A DNA stretch of 64,000 nucleotides from positions 1-64,000 of the forward strand of contig CAILZL010000023.1 in NCBI GenBank assembly GCA_903838705.1, written 5' to 3'. This DNA comes from an uncultured Pseudomonadota bacterium. Its GTDB lineage: Bacteria; Pseudomonadota; Gammaproteobacteria; Steroidobacterales; Steroidobacteraceae. The translations under genes and the position numbers were made by a program. Positions 16,461 through 26,583 of this stretch are shown here, piece by piece. Positions within the stretch are counted from its first letter, which is position 1; every line of letters starts with the position of its first letter. Below the pieces are notes generated by a model that did no database searches, was not told where the DNA came from, and was given only the letters and a program-made list of their open reading frames with translations.

Positions 16461-18922
16461 ACGGGATTGATCGCTGTATGCAATGTACGCTGCAACACTG
16501 TATCTCCAGCATCCTGCCGGCTATCCCGTAGCAACCGTGCGGCGTTTAATACAACCAGAACGGAACTGAGTGACATCCCAATAGCAGCCAGCCATGGCGG
16601 AATCAGACCCAAGGCTGCCAGGGGAATGGAAGTAATATTGTAGAAGGCTGCCCAGTAAAGATTTTGCCGCATGATTTTACGAGCACGCCGGGCTATCAGA
16701 ATGACGCATGGCAGGGATGACAATTGATTGCTCAGTAATACCGCATCGGCGCTGGCATGTGCCAAACCACTGCCCGCCCCCATTGCTATCGAAACTCCGG
16801 CAGCACTCAGCACCGGTGCGTCATTGATGCCATCCCCCACCATCGCCACTTCTCCCTTAGACTGTAATTGCTGTATGGCTTTTAATTTATCTTCCGGCTT
16901 ACATCGGGATTGATACTGATTGATACCGCAGACAGCTGCGACGGATTCAACGACCTGCCCAGCGTCTCCACTAAGAATAGACGTGCTGATTCCAGCGTCA
17001 TTAAGTTGTCTGACACACTGAATCGCATCAGACCTGAGAGGATCGGTGAGCTCGAATCGTGCCAGCACTTTTTCGTCACCACTCAAAACTACCGATGCAT
17101 CGTCAGGATCATACGAATGTTTATTAGCAGCAGCAAAAGCTGGACTGCCCAGGCGATAAGTAATTCCTTCAATCACTCCCTGCACACCCCCACCGGGAAC
17201 GATGTGCAGGTCATTTACAGTCCATCGAGCAATCCCCCGCGCCTGGAAAGCCCGAGCGACCGGATGCTCAGCACCGATTTCAAGTGAAGCAGCAATATCA
17301 TGGCATTGCACGACACTGAGACATGACATGACCTGAGTTCGGCCAATACTGACAATACCGGTACTGAGAGTACCAGTCTTGTCGAACACTACATGACTGA
17401 TACTTGCCAGTTTTTCAATTGCATCACCATGCGTAATCAACAGCCCTCTTCTTGCCATTGCGGCGCTGGCCGCAGCTATCACTGCGGGTGTTGCCAATGA
17501 CAACGCACAAGGACAACTGACCACCAGCACAGCCAGAATAGCTTCAAAAGCACGCTCAGGATTGAAATGCCACCAGACAATACCGACCAATATGCTTAGC
17601 ACGATCAGAATCTGCAAAAAATATCTGGCCACTCTATCCGCTGCCAGAGCAAGGTGCGGCTTGTCGGCCTGAGCGCGCTCCAGCAATCTGATCACACCGG
17701 AAAGAGCGGTTTTTCCACCCACTGCGGATATTCTAACTCGTATTGGTGATTCAACATTCACGGTACCAGCCAGCACACTGGAACGCACAGTGCGTTTCTG
17801 CGGCATTGCCTCACCCGTCAACATCGATTCATCCACTGTTGAGCAACCAACCGTCACCTCACCATCAGCAGGCAATACAGCCCCCGCACGTATCAATACA
17901 TCATCACCAACCTGTAACAGCGAAACAGGTATTTCCTGAATAATCTCATTACCTTCACTATCACGTGAGTAACGCTGCGCACTGACGGGTTGCAAGCTTG
18001 CCAGGGCATCGCCACGGCTGGCGCTTCGATGCCGTAAAACCATCTCAACATAGCGACCAAGACTCAGAAGAAATACAAACATGGTGACTGAATCAAAGTA
18101 GGTATCCCCTGCACCGAGGAGCGTATGGTAAACACTGGTAAGGTATGCCATGAGCAAGGCCAGCGTCACCGGTACATCCATATTGATAGTCCTGTTGCCA
18201 AGCGCACGCACAGCACCATATAAAAACGGCCACCCGGAATAGAACATGACTGGAGTGGTCAGCAGCATGGAAATCAGCTGCAGATAATGCTGGACCGGAA
18301 CTGCCATATGCGTCTGGTCACGCAGATACAGGGGCAATACATACATCATCACCTGCATCATGCCAATGCCAGCCACACCGATTCTACGTAACGCATTGCG
18401 CCGCTCCGTCTCCTTGTGATGCCGGACAGAGTCGGCTGTCACAGGCTGCGCCTGATAGCCCAAGCCACTCAGTGCGCGCAACAGATCTGCCATTTGCAAT
18501 CGATTGTGATCCCACTCGACCCGAACCCGGGCAGTTGCGACACTCACTCCGACTTTGGTGACTCCCGGAAGACGACCCAGCCCGCGTTCGATCAACCAGC
18601 CACATGCAGCACAACGGAAACCCTCAACAAGCAAGTTCACCTCACAATATCCAGCCGTATCAGTATGTACATACTGAGCAGCTATTTCAGGTCGAGCGAA
18701 AAACTGCAACTTGTCATCGTGATTCTGTCCGGACTGCTGCGCGGGTTGACTGCGAAACCGGTAGTAGTCAGTCAGCCCCATCCCTGCAATCAACTCAGCC
18801 ACAGCCCGGCAACCCTCGCAGCACATGGTTGCAGGCCCATCCGGAAGCTGGGCAAATACTTTAGTTCCAGCGGGAACGGGTTCTGCACAGTGATAGCAGA
18901 GTGACGAAGATCGGGTATTCAC
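16457..18922 (-). CDS. ccoI: CcoI, copper-exporting P1B-type ATPase for cbb3 assembly
   Basis: An 821-residue protein with the CcoI/FixI layout: an N-terminal cysteine-rich metal-binding segment (CYHCAEP and CCEGCRAV), an HMA domain with CAAC (about residue 100), membrane helices, an actuator with LTGEAMP, the copper-site CPC motif (SCPCALSLATP), the phosphorylation site FDKTGTLS and the hinge GDGINDAP. It supplies copper for the binuclear centre of CcoN. GTG start at 18922, three bases after the upstream stop; the 3' end overlaps ccoS. Confidence 0.94.
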   Translation of the reverse strand: MNTRSSSLCYHCAEPVPAGTKVFAQLPDGPATMCCEGCRAVAELIAGMGLTDYYRFRSQPAQQSGQNHDDKLQFFARPEIAAQYVHTDTAGYCEVNLLVEGFRCAACGWLIERGLGRLPGVTKVGVSVATARVRVEWDHNRLQMADLLRALSGLGYQAQPVTADSVRHHKETERRNALRRIGVAGIGMMQVMMYVLPLYLRDQTHMAVPVQHYLQLISMLLTTPVMFYSGWPFLYGAVRALGNRTINMDVPVTLALLMAYLTSVYHTLLGAGDTYFDSVTMFVFLLSLGRYVEMVLRHRSASRGDALASLQPVSAQRYSRDSEGNEIIQEIPVSLLQVGDDVLIRAGAVLPADGEVTVGCSTVDESMLTGEAMPQKRTVRSSVLAGTVNVESPIRVRISAVGGKTALSGVIRLLERAQADKPHLALAADRVARYFLQILIVLSILVGIVWWHFNPERAFEAILAVLVVSCPCALSLATPAVIAAASAAMARRGLLITHGDAIEKLASISHVVFDKTGTLSTGIVSIGRTQVMSCLSVVQCHDIAASLEIGAEHPVARAFQARGIARWTVNDLHIVPGGGVQGVIEGITYRLGSPAFAAANKHSYDPDDASVVLSGDEKVLARFELTDPLRSDAIQCVRQLNDAGISTSILSGDAGQVVESVAAVCGINQYQSRCKPEDKLKAIQQLQSKGEVAMVGDGINDAPVLSAAGVSIAMGAGSGLAHASADAVLLSNQLSSLPCVILIARRARKIMRQNLYWAAFYNITSIPLAALGLIPPWLAAIGMSLSSVLVVLNAARLLRDSRQDAGDTVLQRTLHTAINPV

Positions 18923-18925
18923 AGA

Positions 18926-19138
18926 CTATTTAAGTGGTGGAGTTACCGAGTTGACTACGTGCTGGTGAGCTCCAGTTTGTGTAGAGAGTGATTCTACTGG
19001 GTCAATCGACAACGCCTGATCAGGGTACTGCCACACCAGATAAAGAGTTATTAAACCACCTATAACGGCTAACGCAGGCGGCACGAGCAGCAACCATGCA
19101 GCGCGGTTACCACTTTTTTCAATTGTGCTGGTCGACAT
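18926..19138 (-). CDS. Small membrane protein in the FixH/CcoH position
   Basis: A 70-residue protein with a single membrane helix (WLLLVPPALAVIGGLITLYL, residues 15-34) and a short periplasmic tail. It lies between ccoG and ccoI with gaps of 8 and 3 bases, where ccoH/fixH is normally found. FixH proteins usually have a much longer periplasmic domain, so this is either a very short FixH relative or an unrelated replacement. No conserved motif is visible in the tail. Confidence 0.65.
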   Translation of the reverse strand: MSTSTIEKSGNRAAWLLLVPPALAVIGGLITLYLVWQYPDQALSIDPVESLSTQTGAHQHVVNSVTPPLK

Positions 19139-19146
19139 ACATTGCC

Positions 19147-20553
19147 TTACATTGGTGAGAAAAAACGGGACTCAGAAGCAGACTGCAAGTGTTGCTGGTC
19201 AGTACTGATGACATTGAACCTGACCGGATGTGATCCGCCTTTATCAGGAGCAGGCGCGGCTACGCGCAGGGTGACACTCAGCACTTCGCTGGCTGGCACC
19301 TGCAAATCAGCGTTGCTCAAGACAATCCTGGCATCCTGTATACCAGTTACACTGAGTTTGTATGAGTGAGATTTGCTGTCCTTGTTGATAAGGCGAATTG
19401 TATACACGTTCTCAATCAGTCCATCCTCGGTTTCGTGGTACATGGCGGTTCTGTCCCTCAGTACATCCAGCACAACCAGACTGCGATGCGTCACTGCATA
19501 GGCATACCCCACCACCAGCAACCCAAGCAGCAGCCCATAGATCATGGTCCGCGGTCTCAGGACATGCGGTGAGTTACCGTCAATGGCCGACTGCGTTGAA
19601 TAGTGAACCAGTCCACGTGGATAATTCATCTTGTCCATAACCGAGTCACAGGCATCAATGCACGCAGCGCATGCAATGCACTCGTATTGCAGCCCTTTGC
19701 GGATATCAATTCCGGTAGGGCAGGCCTGTACGCATAACGTACAGTCGATGCAATCCCCCAGCCCTTCAGACTTGTACGCCATCCCTCTACCGCGCGAACC
19801 ACGCGGTTCACCACGTACAGCGTCATAACTGATGATCAGCGTGTCCTTATCAAACATCGCGCTCTGGAAGCGCGCATAGGGGCACATGTATTTGCATACC
19901 TGCTCACGCATGTAGCCGGCATTGCCATATGTTGCAAATCCATAAAACAACACCCAGAAAGTTTCCCACGGGCCGGTTGAGAAACCGTTCAGCTCATGAA
20001 ACAGTGTTCGCACCGGTGTAAAGTAACCAACAAAGGTAAACCCGGTGTACAGACCGAAACTCACCCACAGAACCTGCTTGGCTCCCTTACGCCATAACTT
20101 GTTCAGATTCCATGGCGCCTTATCCAGCTTTATCCGCTGCTGACGATTGCCCTCAGTCAGACGCTCCATCCACACAAATGCATCAGTCCATACGGTCTGG
20201 GGACAGGCATAACCACACCACAAGCGTCCAGCCACAGCCGTGAAAAAAAACAGAGAAAGCGCAGCAATGATCAACAACCAGGTCAGGAAGAAGAAATCCT
20301 GCGGTAGAAAGATCATATTAAATATATAGAACCTGCGTGCCGGCAGATCGAAAAGCACCGCCTGCCGCCCGTCCCATTTAAGCCATACCAGTCCGTAGAA
20401 AATCCCCAGCAGGACCAGTGTTGCCAGTGTGCGCAGGTTGCGATACCGACCCGGTACTTCTCGCGGATAGATTTTTTGCTGTGCAGCGTAAAGCGCTTCA
20501 CTCTGACCAGACGGCTGCGTTAAAGCCGGTTCACGTTGCGGTCTGTCACTCAC
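19147..20553 (-). CDS. ccoG: CcoG, cbb3 oxidase assembly ferredoxin-like protein
   Basis: A 468-residue protein of the CcoG/FixG/RdxA family. It has several membrane helices, the RLWCGYACPQTVW motif near residue 110, two 4Fe-4S motifs (CIDCTLCVQACP and CIACAACIDACD, about residues 268-300), and a C-terminal immunoglobulin-like periplasmic domain. CcoG reduces copper for delivery to the cbb3 oxidase in Rhodobacter. GTG start two bases after the upstream stop; full length for the family. Confidence 0.94.
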   Translation of the reverse strand: MSDRPQREPALTQPSGQSEALYAAQQKIYPREVPGRYRNLRTLATLVLLGIFYGLVWLKWDGRQAVLFDLPARRFYIFNMIFLPQDFFFLTWLLIIAALSLFFFTAVAGRLWCGYACPQTVWTDAFVWMERLTEGNRQQRIKLDKAPWNLNKLWRKGAKQVLWVSFGLYTGFTFVGYFTPVRTLFHELNGFSTGPWETFWVLFYGFATYGNAGYMREQVCKYMCPYARFQSAMFDKDTLIISYDAVRGEPRGSRGRGMAYKSEGLGDCIDCTLCVQACPTGIDIRKGLQYECIACAACIDACDSVMDKMNYPRGLVHYSTQSAIDGNSPHVLRPRTMIYGLLLGLLVVGYAYAVTHRSLVVLDVLRDRTAMYHETEDGLIENVYTIRLINKDSKSHSYKLSVTGIQDARIVLSNADLQVPASEVLSVTLRVAAPAPDKGGSHPVRFNVISTDQQHLQSASESRFFSPM

Positions 20554-20555
20554 AA

Positions 20556-20870
20556 TTATCCCTGCTTGCCCTGCTCTTTCCCGTGCGATACCGGCTGGAC
20601 AAAATGTTCATGAGATGTATCCAGCATGTAAGCAGTGAGACTTGCAGCGCTCGCAGCAACAAACCAGAACCCGAAAAAGCCGAGTGCATATGTGGTCATG
20701 TCATTAGGCAACCACCATGGATAATTGAGTATCGCGCTCAGATCCTCTGGATCAACAAAGGCAAAAAAAAGCATGGTAGATACACTTGCAACCAGAAATG
20801 ATATCCAGATGACCACCGCAACATCTTCACGCAGACGCGACCAGTGAACTTCATCTGGATTGTCACTCAC
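20556..20870 (-). CDS. Small two-helix membrane protein of the cbb3 locus
   Basis: A 104-residue protein with two membrane helices (about residues 17-40 and 59-81), GTG start, located between ccoP and ccoG. It is not one of the standard Cco proteins. Tight spacing to ccoG suggests cotranscription and a possible accessory role in the oxidase. Function unknown. Confidence 0.75.
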   Translation of the reverse strand: MSDNPDEVHWSRLREDVAVVIWISFLVASVSTMLFFAFVDPEDLSAILNYPWWLPNDMTTYALGFFGFWFVAASAASLTAYMLDTSHEHFVQPVSHGKEQGKQG

Positions 20871-20894
20871 GAGCTCACCCCGCTACAGGATTCG

Positions 20895-21791
20895 TTATGG
20901 ATGAGACAAGCCATACACATAAGCAGCCAGCAACCGGACTTTAGTTTCACCCAGCAGCGGCAGGTGTGCGGGCATCTCGTTACTTCGGCCATTGGTTACC
21001 GTTTCACGCAATACATTCATTGAGCTGCCGTACAGCCATACCTTGTCGGTGAGATTGGGCGCACCTACTGCCTGATTGCCTCTTGCATCAACACCATGGC
21101 ATGCAACACAGATGGTAGCGAATCGTTGCTTGCCGGGTTCAATCCATTCTTCAGGCACCTTGCGGCCACTCAAGCTGAGCACATAAGCAGATACTTCTTC
21201 TACGCCCTGCTTGCCCAGAATTGCCACCCAACCGGGCATCACTCCTTTGCGGCCATGCGCTATCGTTTCGTATATGGTTTCCGGATTGCCGCCCCATAGC
21301 CAGTCGTTGTCGGTCAGATTGGGAAATCCGCTATTTCCCCGTGCATCGGCGCCGTGGCAGGCCGCACAGTTATTGGCAAACAGATTTCTGGCAGCAGACA
21401 TGGCCTCGGCATTTTTCGACAGACTCACCAAGTCCATTTTTGCAAATTGTCCGTATCGAGCTTCAAATACCGCCTGAGTCTGTGCCTGCTCCTGAGCCAG
21501 CTGGGCGCTCGATGTCCATCCTCTTGTCCCTGCATAATTTCCCAGACCCGGATACAGGGACAGATAAATAAACCCGAACAGGATGGTGAGTATGAACAGC
21601 CAAAGCCACCAGCGTGGCAGGGGATTGTTGTACTCCTCGATTCCATCCCATGAGTGACCTGTAGTATTGCTCTCGGTATTAGCCGTCCGGCGTCTGGCAG
21701 TCCACCAGATCAACCACAGGCAGGCAAGCATGTTTGCCACAGACATCACTATCACGAACCAGGCCGCAGGCGACGACATCAAGGAACTCAT
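20895..21791 (-). CDS. ccoP: CcoP, diheme c subunit of cbb3 oxidase
   Basis: A 298-residue subunit with two N-terminal membrane helices (about residues 7-30 and 59-80) and two cytochrome c domains with CAACH (about residue 141) and CVACH (about residue 228), each followed by GxDARGN. CcoP passes electrons from soluble cytochrome c to CcoO and the binuclear centre. Its ATG overlaps the ccoQ stop. Length is normal for the family. Confidence 0.96.
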   Translation of the reverse strand: MSSLMSSPAAWFVIVMSVANMLACLWLIWWTARRRTANTESNTTGHSWDGIEEYNNPLPRWWLWLFILTILFGFIYLSLYPGLGNYAGTRGWTSSAQLAQEQAQTQAVFEARYGQFAKMDLVSLSKNAEAMSAARNLFANNCAACHGADARGNSGFPNLTDNDWLWGGNPETIYETIAHGRKGVMPGWVAILGKQGVEEVSAYVLSLSGRKVPEEWIEPGKQRFATICVACHGVDARGNQAVGAPNLTDKVWLYGSSMNVLRETVTNGRSNEMPAHLPLLGETKVRLLAAYVYGLSHP

Positions 21792-21982
21792 GCTTGCTTG
21801 CTCCTGCCACTGAGCTCATTCTCTTTCACATTCACCCCGGAATGAAATTCCTCATCCTTTTCAAGAGGCAGTCGTGCTGCATAGTCATAGACATGCTTGT
21901 TACGCTTGCCATACAGCCACACCACCAGCATGATGAATGACAGCATCAGGCACAGAGTCAGAATTCCACGAACAATGCTCAC
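21788..21982 (-). CDS. ccoQ: CcoQ, small subunit of cbb3 oxidase
   Basis: A 64-residue protein with one N-terminal membrane helix (about residues 3-23) and a charged cytoplasmic tail with [10 protein letters not shown]. Position between ccoO and ccoP with overlapping start and stop codons at both ends, and size, identify it as CcoQ, which stabilises the oxidase complex. GTG start. Confidence 0.88.
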   Translation of the reverse strand: MSIVRGILTLCLMLSFIMLVVWLYGKRNKHVYDYAARLPLEKDEEFHSGVNVKENELSGRSKQA

Positions 21983-22587
21983 TGCGCAACGCTCCCGTGG
22001 TACTTCAGAGTTTGCAGATAGACGATCACTGCTTCCAGCTCGCTCCTGCCTTTAACCTCACCTTCAGCGGCAGCGATCTCAGCATCGCTGTAAGGCGCAC
22101 CCAGTATGCGTAACACACGCATCTTCCCGGAGGTATCCGCACCATCAAGCTTGTTCTCAGCCAGCCACGGAAATCCGGGCATGTTGGATTCCGGTACCAC
22201 ATCGCGTGGATTGATCAGGTGGATACGATGCCATTCATCTGAATAACGACCACCGACGCGAGCCAGATCAGGCCCGGTGCGTTTGGATCCAAACTGGAAC
22301 GGGTGGTCGTATACTGACTCACCCGCCAGTGAATAATGTCCATATCGATCCGTATCTCCCTTGAGCGTGCGCACCATTTGCGAATGGCAGTTGTAACAGC
22401 CTTCACGCACATAGATATCACGCCCTTCAAGCGCCAGCGCACTGTACGGCCTGACTCCCGGCGATGCTTGCACTACTGAACTCTGGAAATACAGCGGTAC
22501 AATCTCTACCAGACCACCAATACTGATCACGATGGCAATCAGTACGCCCATCAAGGCTGCTTTCTTCTCAACAATTTCATGGCTCAT
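21979..22587 (-). CDS. ccoO: CcoO, monoheme c subunit of cbb3 oxidase
   Basis: A 202-residue subunit with one N-terminal membrane helix (about residues 11-33) and a cytochrome c domain whose heme site is [10 protein letters not shown] near residue 62; a distal Met is offered by [10 protein letters not shown]. CcoO relays electrons from CcoP to CcoN. It begins 14 bases after ccoN and overlaps ccoQ at its 3' end. Confidence 0.96.
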   Translation of the reverse strand: MSHEIVEKKAALMGVLIAIVISIGGLVEIVPLYFQSSVVQASPGVRPYSALALEGRDIYVREGCYNCHSQMVRTLKGDTDRYGHYSLAGESVYDHPFQFGSKRTGPDLARVGGRYSDEWHRIHLINPRDVVPESNMPGFPWLAENKLDGADTSGKMRVLRILGAPYSDAEIAAAEGEVKGRSELEAVIVYLQTLKYHGSVAQ

Positions 22588-22601
22588 GTGTACGTACTCA
22601 A

Positions 22602-24065
22602 TTATGCAGCAGCAGCCTGTACCGCCACTGCCTCATTGGCAGCGCGTGGCTCAGGTGTTCTGAGCGTTCTGATGACGTTGTAAACCATGATCAACATACC
22701 AGTCAGATACAGCACGCCGCCCAGCAGTCGTACGGCGTAGTATGGATAAGTGAACTTGAGCGACTCGACAAAGGTATAGGTCAGCGAGCCATCGGTATTG
22801 GTAGCGCGCCACATCAGACCCTGCATCACACCGGCAATCCACATCGAAGTGATGTAAAGCACAACACCGATGGTGGCGATCCAGAAATGCCAGTCAATCA
22901 GGCGGGTACTCCACATTCCGGGCTTGTTAAACACTTTTGGCAGCAATGAATACATGGTGCCTATAGTGATGAAGGCCACCCATCCAAGCGCACCGGAATG
23001 CACATGGCCGATGGTCCAGTCAGTGTAATGTGATAAAGCATTGACCGTTTTAATCGACATCATTGGTCCTTCAAACGTGGACATGCCGTAAAACGACAGC
23101 GATACCACCATGAACTTCAGTACCGGATCAGTACGCAATTTGTGCCATGCGCCCGACAAGGTCATCATGCCATTGATCATGCCACCCCAGCTTGGCGCGA
23201 GCAGAATCAGGGAAAACACGACGCCCAGAGACTGAGCCCAATCCGGCAGACTGGTGTATTGCAGATGATGTGGCCCAGCCCACATGTACACAGAGATCAA
23301 GGCCCAGAAGTGCACGATAGACAGGCGATAGGAATAGATTGGACGTTCAGCCTGCTTGGGAACGAAGTAATACATCATGCCCAGGAACCCAGCGGTGAGG
23401 AAAAATCCTACAGCGTTGTGGCCATACCACCACTGCACCATCGCATCTACAGTGCCTGAGTAGATGATGTAGGACTTGGTCAGCGAAACTGGAATCGCGA
23501 TATTGTTAACGATGTGTAACACTGCAATAGTGATGATGTACGAAGCAAAGAACCAGTTAGCAACAAAGATGTGCTTCATCTTTCGTCTGGCCAAAGTGCC
23601 AAAGAAAACTATGCCATAGCATACCCAGACAATTGCGATCAGCAGATCTATCGGCCATTCCAGTTCTGCATATTCCTTGCCCTGGGTAATCCCCATCGGC
23701 AGAGTAATCGCAGCCAGTACAATCACCAGCTGCCAGCCCCAGAAAGTAAAGGCTGCAAGCCCATCCGAAAACAGACGGACATGGGAAGTTCGCTGTACCA
23801 CGTAATAGGAAGCGGCAAACAATCCCGACCCACCGAACGCAAAAATCACGGCATTGGTGTGCAAGGGTCGCAACCGACTGAAAGTCAGCCAGGGAATATC
23901 GAAGTTCAATGCTGGCCAGAGCAACTCAGCAGCAATCCATACACCCACCAGCATACCAACCACACCCCATACGACGGTCATGATGGTGAACTGACGCACT
24001 ATTTTATCGTTGTAGACCGGACTGATTGATGGATTGGTTCTGGCAGTCTCGGTGTCGTGACTCAT
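22602..24065 (-). CDS. ccoN: CcoN, catalytic subunit of cbb3 cytochrome c oxidase
   Basis: A 487-residue polytopic membrane protein with about twelve helices and the heme-copper oxidase histidines, for example [11 protein letters not shown] near residue 67, the [11 protein letters not shown] helix and the [10 protein letters not shown] helix. As first gene of ccoNOQP it encodes the high-affinity terminal oxidase that reduces O2 to water at low oxygen and pumps protons. I found no canonical FNR box (TTGAT-N4-ATCAA) in the 261 bp upstream, so its oxygen regulation cannot be read from the sequence. Confidence 0.97.
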   Translation of the reverse strand: MSHDTETARTNPSISPVYNDKIVRQFTIMTVVWGVVGMLVGVWIAAELLWPALNFDIPWLTFSRLRPLHTNAVIFAFGGSGLFAASYYVVQRTSHVRLFSDGLAAFTFWGWQLVIVLAAITLPMGITQGKEYAELEWPIDLLIAIVWVCYGIVFFGTLARRKMKHIFVANWFFASYIITIAVLHIVNNIAIPVSLTKSYIIYSGTVDAMVQWWYGHNAVGFFLTAGFLGMMYYFVPKQAERPIYSYRLSIVHFWALISVYMWAGPHHLQYTSLPDWAQSLGVVFSLILLAPSWGGMINGMMTLSGAWHKLRTDPVLKFMVVSLSFYGMSTFEGPMMSIKTVNALSHYTDWTIGHVHSGALGWVAFITIGTMYSLLPKVFNKPGMWSTRLIDWHFWIATIGVVLYITSMWIAGVMQGLMWRATNTDGSLTYTFVESLKFTYPYYAVRLLGGVLYLTGMLIMVYNVIRTLRTPEPRAANEAVAVQAAAA

Positions 24066-24326
24066 GCTTGCACTCTAGGAAAACTGCATATCGCAGTCAT
24101 CTGAGATTATAGATACCTTAATCAGATCTACCCAATACGGATTGGCAAGGCATGTATAAGTAGAAGTCACTATGTACCAGAGTAAACCAGCCGGAAACGC
24201 TTTGATAGAATTGCCGCATCACCTGAACAGCATGCTGCACATTAACGAATCTCAATGGTCAGCAAACTGAATTCAGTACTACGCTACAATCGCCCTGCAA
24301 CTTAAACTCAAATAAGTGAGCTCATC

Positions 24327-24803
24327 ATGTCTAACAAGCTAACCGCAGCCATCACCCTGTCCGCCCTGTCATTAGCAGCCTGTGCAAAAAAAGAAGCAGC
24401 ACCAGCTCCTGCCGCTCCTGCGCCAACTGCGTTGATGCAACCTGTCGCAAACGTAAAGCAGGTCATGCTTGGCATCGTCATTCCCGCTTCAGACATTTTG
24501 TTCGGGGTGGCTGCTACCGCACCCGCCGATGACACAGCCTGGGCAAAAGTACAGGCGAATGCCGTTGCCCTCGCTGAGGCCGCCAAATTACTGACAGACA
24601 GCTCACGGAAAAGGGATGATGCTGAGTGGATAACCAAAGCACAGGCACTGTATGACACCGCAAACGCAGCAGCAGCAGCAGCAGCTGAAAAGAATGCGGA
24701 AAAAACCTCGGATGCTGGCAATGCAGTGTATGACGCCTGCGACGGATGTCACATGAAGTACATGCCAGCACGTCAGGGAGAAAGCAGCAACCCCGCTCAG
24801 TAA
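24327..24803 (+). CDS. Monoheme c-type cytochrome lipoprotein, cytochrome c'-like
   Basis: A 158-residue protein with a lipoprotein signal peptide (LSLAAC, Cys19), an Ala/Pro-rich linker, an alpha-helical body and a C-terminal CDGCH (about residue 137) followed by MKYMP. A heme motif near the C-terminus of a four-helix protein is typical of class II cytochromes c (c'/c556). It is divergent from the cbb3 operon and could donate electrons or bind NO; neither is shown. It ends before a strong terminator. Confidence 0.8.
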   Translation: MSNKLTAAITLSALSLAACAKKEAAPAPAAPAPTALMQPVANVKQVMLGIVIPASDILFGVAATAPADDTAWAKVQANAVALAEAAKLLTDSSRKRDDAEWITKAQALYDTANAAAAAAAEKNAEKTSDAGNAVYDACDGCHMKYMPARQGESSNPAQ

Positions 24804-24874
24804 ACCCCCGCGAACAATTAAAATACCGGAGTGAGCGGCGCTCAGTTGCCAGAACATTCAGCAGGAAGCGAAAT

Positions 24875-24911
24875 AAAAAAGCGAGTGGATACCTGTATCC
24901 ACTCGCTTTTT
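24875..24911. terminator. Strong bidirectional intrinsic terminator
   Basis: The palindrome GCGAGTGGATAC/GTATCCACTCGC (24881-24892 and 24895-24906) is flanked by A6 on the left and T5 on the right. It can stop transcription of the plus-strand cytochrome and of the minus-strand metallophosphoesterase array that converges on it. Confidence 0.9.
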
Positions 24912-24929
24912 GATATAGATAAGTAATTC

Positions 24930-26531
24930 TTATAGCAGTTTCGGATTCTGTTTTCGTGCCTTGATCGTATACGAATCGGCAACCATGCCGTCCTTATGCG
25001 TCGCATCTTCCTCTTTAGGAAGATATGTCTGCACGTAATCTACCTTCACATCTTCAGGTGATACACGAACACGGATGTAGCCGCTGCCACCCAGCACCGT
25101 ACCATGCAGGTAATTGTAGGATTTTGATGTCGGCCCAGCATCGAAGCGACCTTCACGGGCAGGCATTGGCCCTTCCTGATACACCATGCCATCCAGATCC
25201 TGCTTCGCATACAGGTGGTCATGACCATGAAACCAGATAGTTGCATTGTTGGCTACCAGCATAGGATGAATTGGCATAGCCCAGCCCGGACGCGCCTTAT
25301 CAAAGCCCCAGGTACCATCAAGGTTATAGCCACCCATCTCCAGATATTTAACTGTTTCGATCCCTCCGCGCATCATGCCCCGCATGTCCAGACCGCCGAT
25401 GAGGTTATGCGAGAACAGAAATTTGTAGCTAGCCTTGCTGGTTTCAAGAGTCTTTTTCAGCCATTCATACTGTTCCTTGCCCAGTGTGGTCCACCAGTCG
25501 CCCGCCTGTTCCGGTGCAATGGGTTTGTACCAGTAAGGATCAAGCACGATGAACTGCGCATCACCCCACTGCCATGAATAGTAAGATTGACGCAGACCAA
25601 CAATCGGCTCTGCAGTAGCACCACCCGAGTAAAAGCCATTTGGCTCAGGATTCGGGAAATACTGCTTACGAGCTACTGTGCCCCAGATCGCCAGGTTTTC
25701 GGGCGTGCCGTCGTTGTTCCTCGCCCACTCACCTTCATGATTTCCAATCGCCAGATATAGCGGTACTGAATGATTGATGAGATCGTAGTAGGAACGCAGC
25801 AGCTGCACTCGATCCACTACACCAGGTTTGGTTGGTGGACGCATTCTGTCGCTCTGAAAGTTGTCGCCCAGGTCGAACATGAAGTCCGGCTTGTCGGCCA
25901 GCATTTTCTTGAGTGTCAGACGATAAGCGTCCATGTTGCTGTCACCGCCCAGATGAGGATCAAACTGGGCAACGAAGGTGAACGTACTACCCGGTGGTCG
26001 TGCGGTGTGGAAGGTATGCTCGGCACGTGCAATGTACTTTGCATCCGTTACACCTAATTCCCGATATTGCATGCGGTAAAAATATTGCATATTCGGTTTG
26101 AGCTGAGTCAGTCGGACATTGAACGGTTCACCTGCACGGTACTTGCCGGGGCTGGTCTTATCAGTATACGTACCCTGCTTGGTACCGTATTCATAGTAGG
26201 CCTCGACGTCCTTGGCGGGTGCAGCATTGATGGTGATGGTTGTATCAGTCGGTCGCCCGAGTAATTCCAGCGCAGCAAATGCAGGATCATTCACACCGTG
26301 TGGGTACACCGATGAACCCATTCCACCGCTACCCCCACCTTCGCCACCGCCGCCTCCACCCGGGGGACTCAAACTACCGGCCCCCTGATAGGACTCCACC
26401 ACGAGCTTCGGATCCGCCGCTTCCTTGTAGGGAAACATTGTCTTGTTCTGTGGCTGCACTGTCAGTGCGCCCAGTGAAGCAGTCGCCAGCAAGACCCCCG
26501 CGACCAGCATCAACTTCTGACCATTTTTCAT
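24930..26531 (-). CDS. Secreted metallophosphoesterase with FnIII-like N-domain, paralog 1
   Basis: A 533-residue exported protein: signal peptide to about residue 27, a glycine-rich linker (about residues 57-72), a purple-acid-phosphatase-like N-terminal domain (about 90-180, with LKPNMQYFYRMQYRE), then a calcineurin-like phosphoesterase domain. Metal-site motifs are all present: DPH (FDPHLGG), GDN, GNHEGEW, FSHNL and GHDH. Such enzymes hydrolyse phosphate mono- or diesters at a two-metal centre; substrate unknown. It is the last of four tandem paralogs and ends at a strong terminator. GGAG lies 8 bases before the ATG. Confidence 0.85.
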   Translation of the reverse strand: MKNGQKLMLVAGVLLATASLGALTVQPQNKTMFPYKEAADPKLVVESYQGAGSLSPPGGGGGGEGGGSGGMGSSVYPHGVNDPAFAALELLGRPTDTTITINAAPAKDVEAYYEYGTKQGTYTDKTSPGKYRAGEPFNVRLTQLKPNMQYFYRMQYRELGVTDAKYIARAEHTFHTARPPGSTFTFVAQFDPHLGGDSNMDAYRLTLKKMLADKPDFMFDLGDNFQSDRMRPPTKPGVVDRVQLLRSYYDLINHSVPLYLAIGNHEGEWARNNDGTPENLAIWGTVARKQYFPNPEPNGFYSGGATAEPIVGLRQSYYSWQWGDAQFIVLDPYWYKPIAPEQAGDWWTTLGKEQYEWLKKTLETSKASYKFLFSHNLIGGLDMRGMMRGGIETVKYLEMGGYNLDGTWGFDKARPGWAMPIHPMLVANNATIWFHGHDHLYAKQDLDGMVYQEGPMPAREGRFDAGPTSKSYNYLHGTVLGGSGYIRVRVSPEDVKVDYVQTYLPKEEDATHKDGMVADSYTIKARKQNPKLL

Positions 26532-26583
26532 GTTTATTGCTCCGTGATGTATCTGATATTAGTTGTCATGCAAAAACTTGATA

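Noticed and set aside
24066-24326. FNR/ANR box upstream of ccoN
   Set aside because: A TTGAT occurs near 24201, but no ATCAA half-site lies at the required 4-base spacing.
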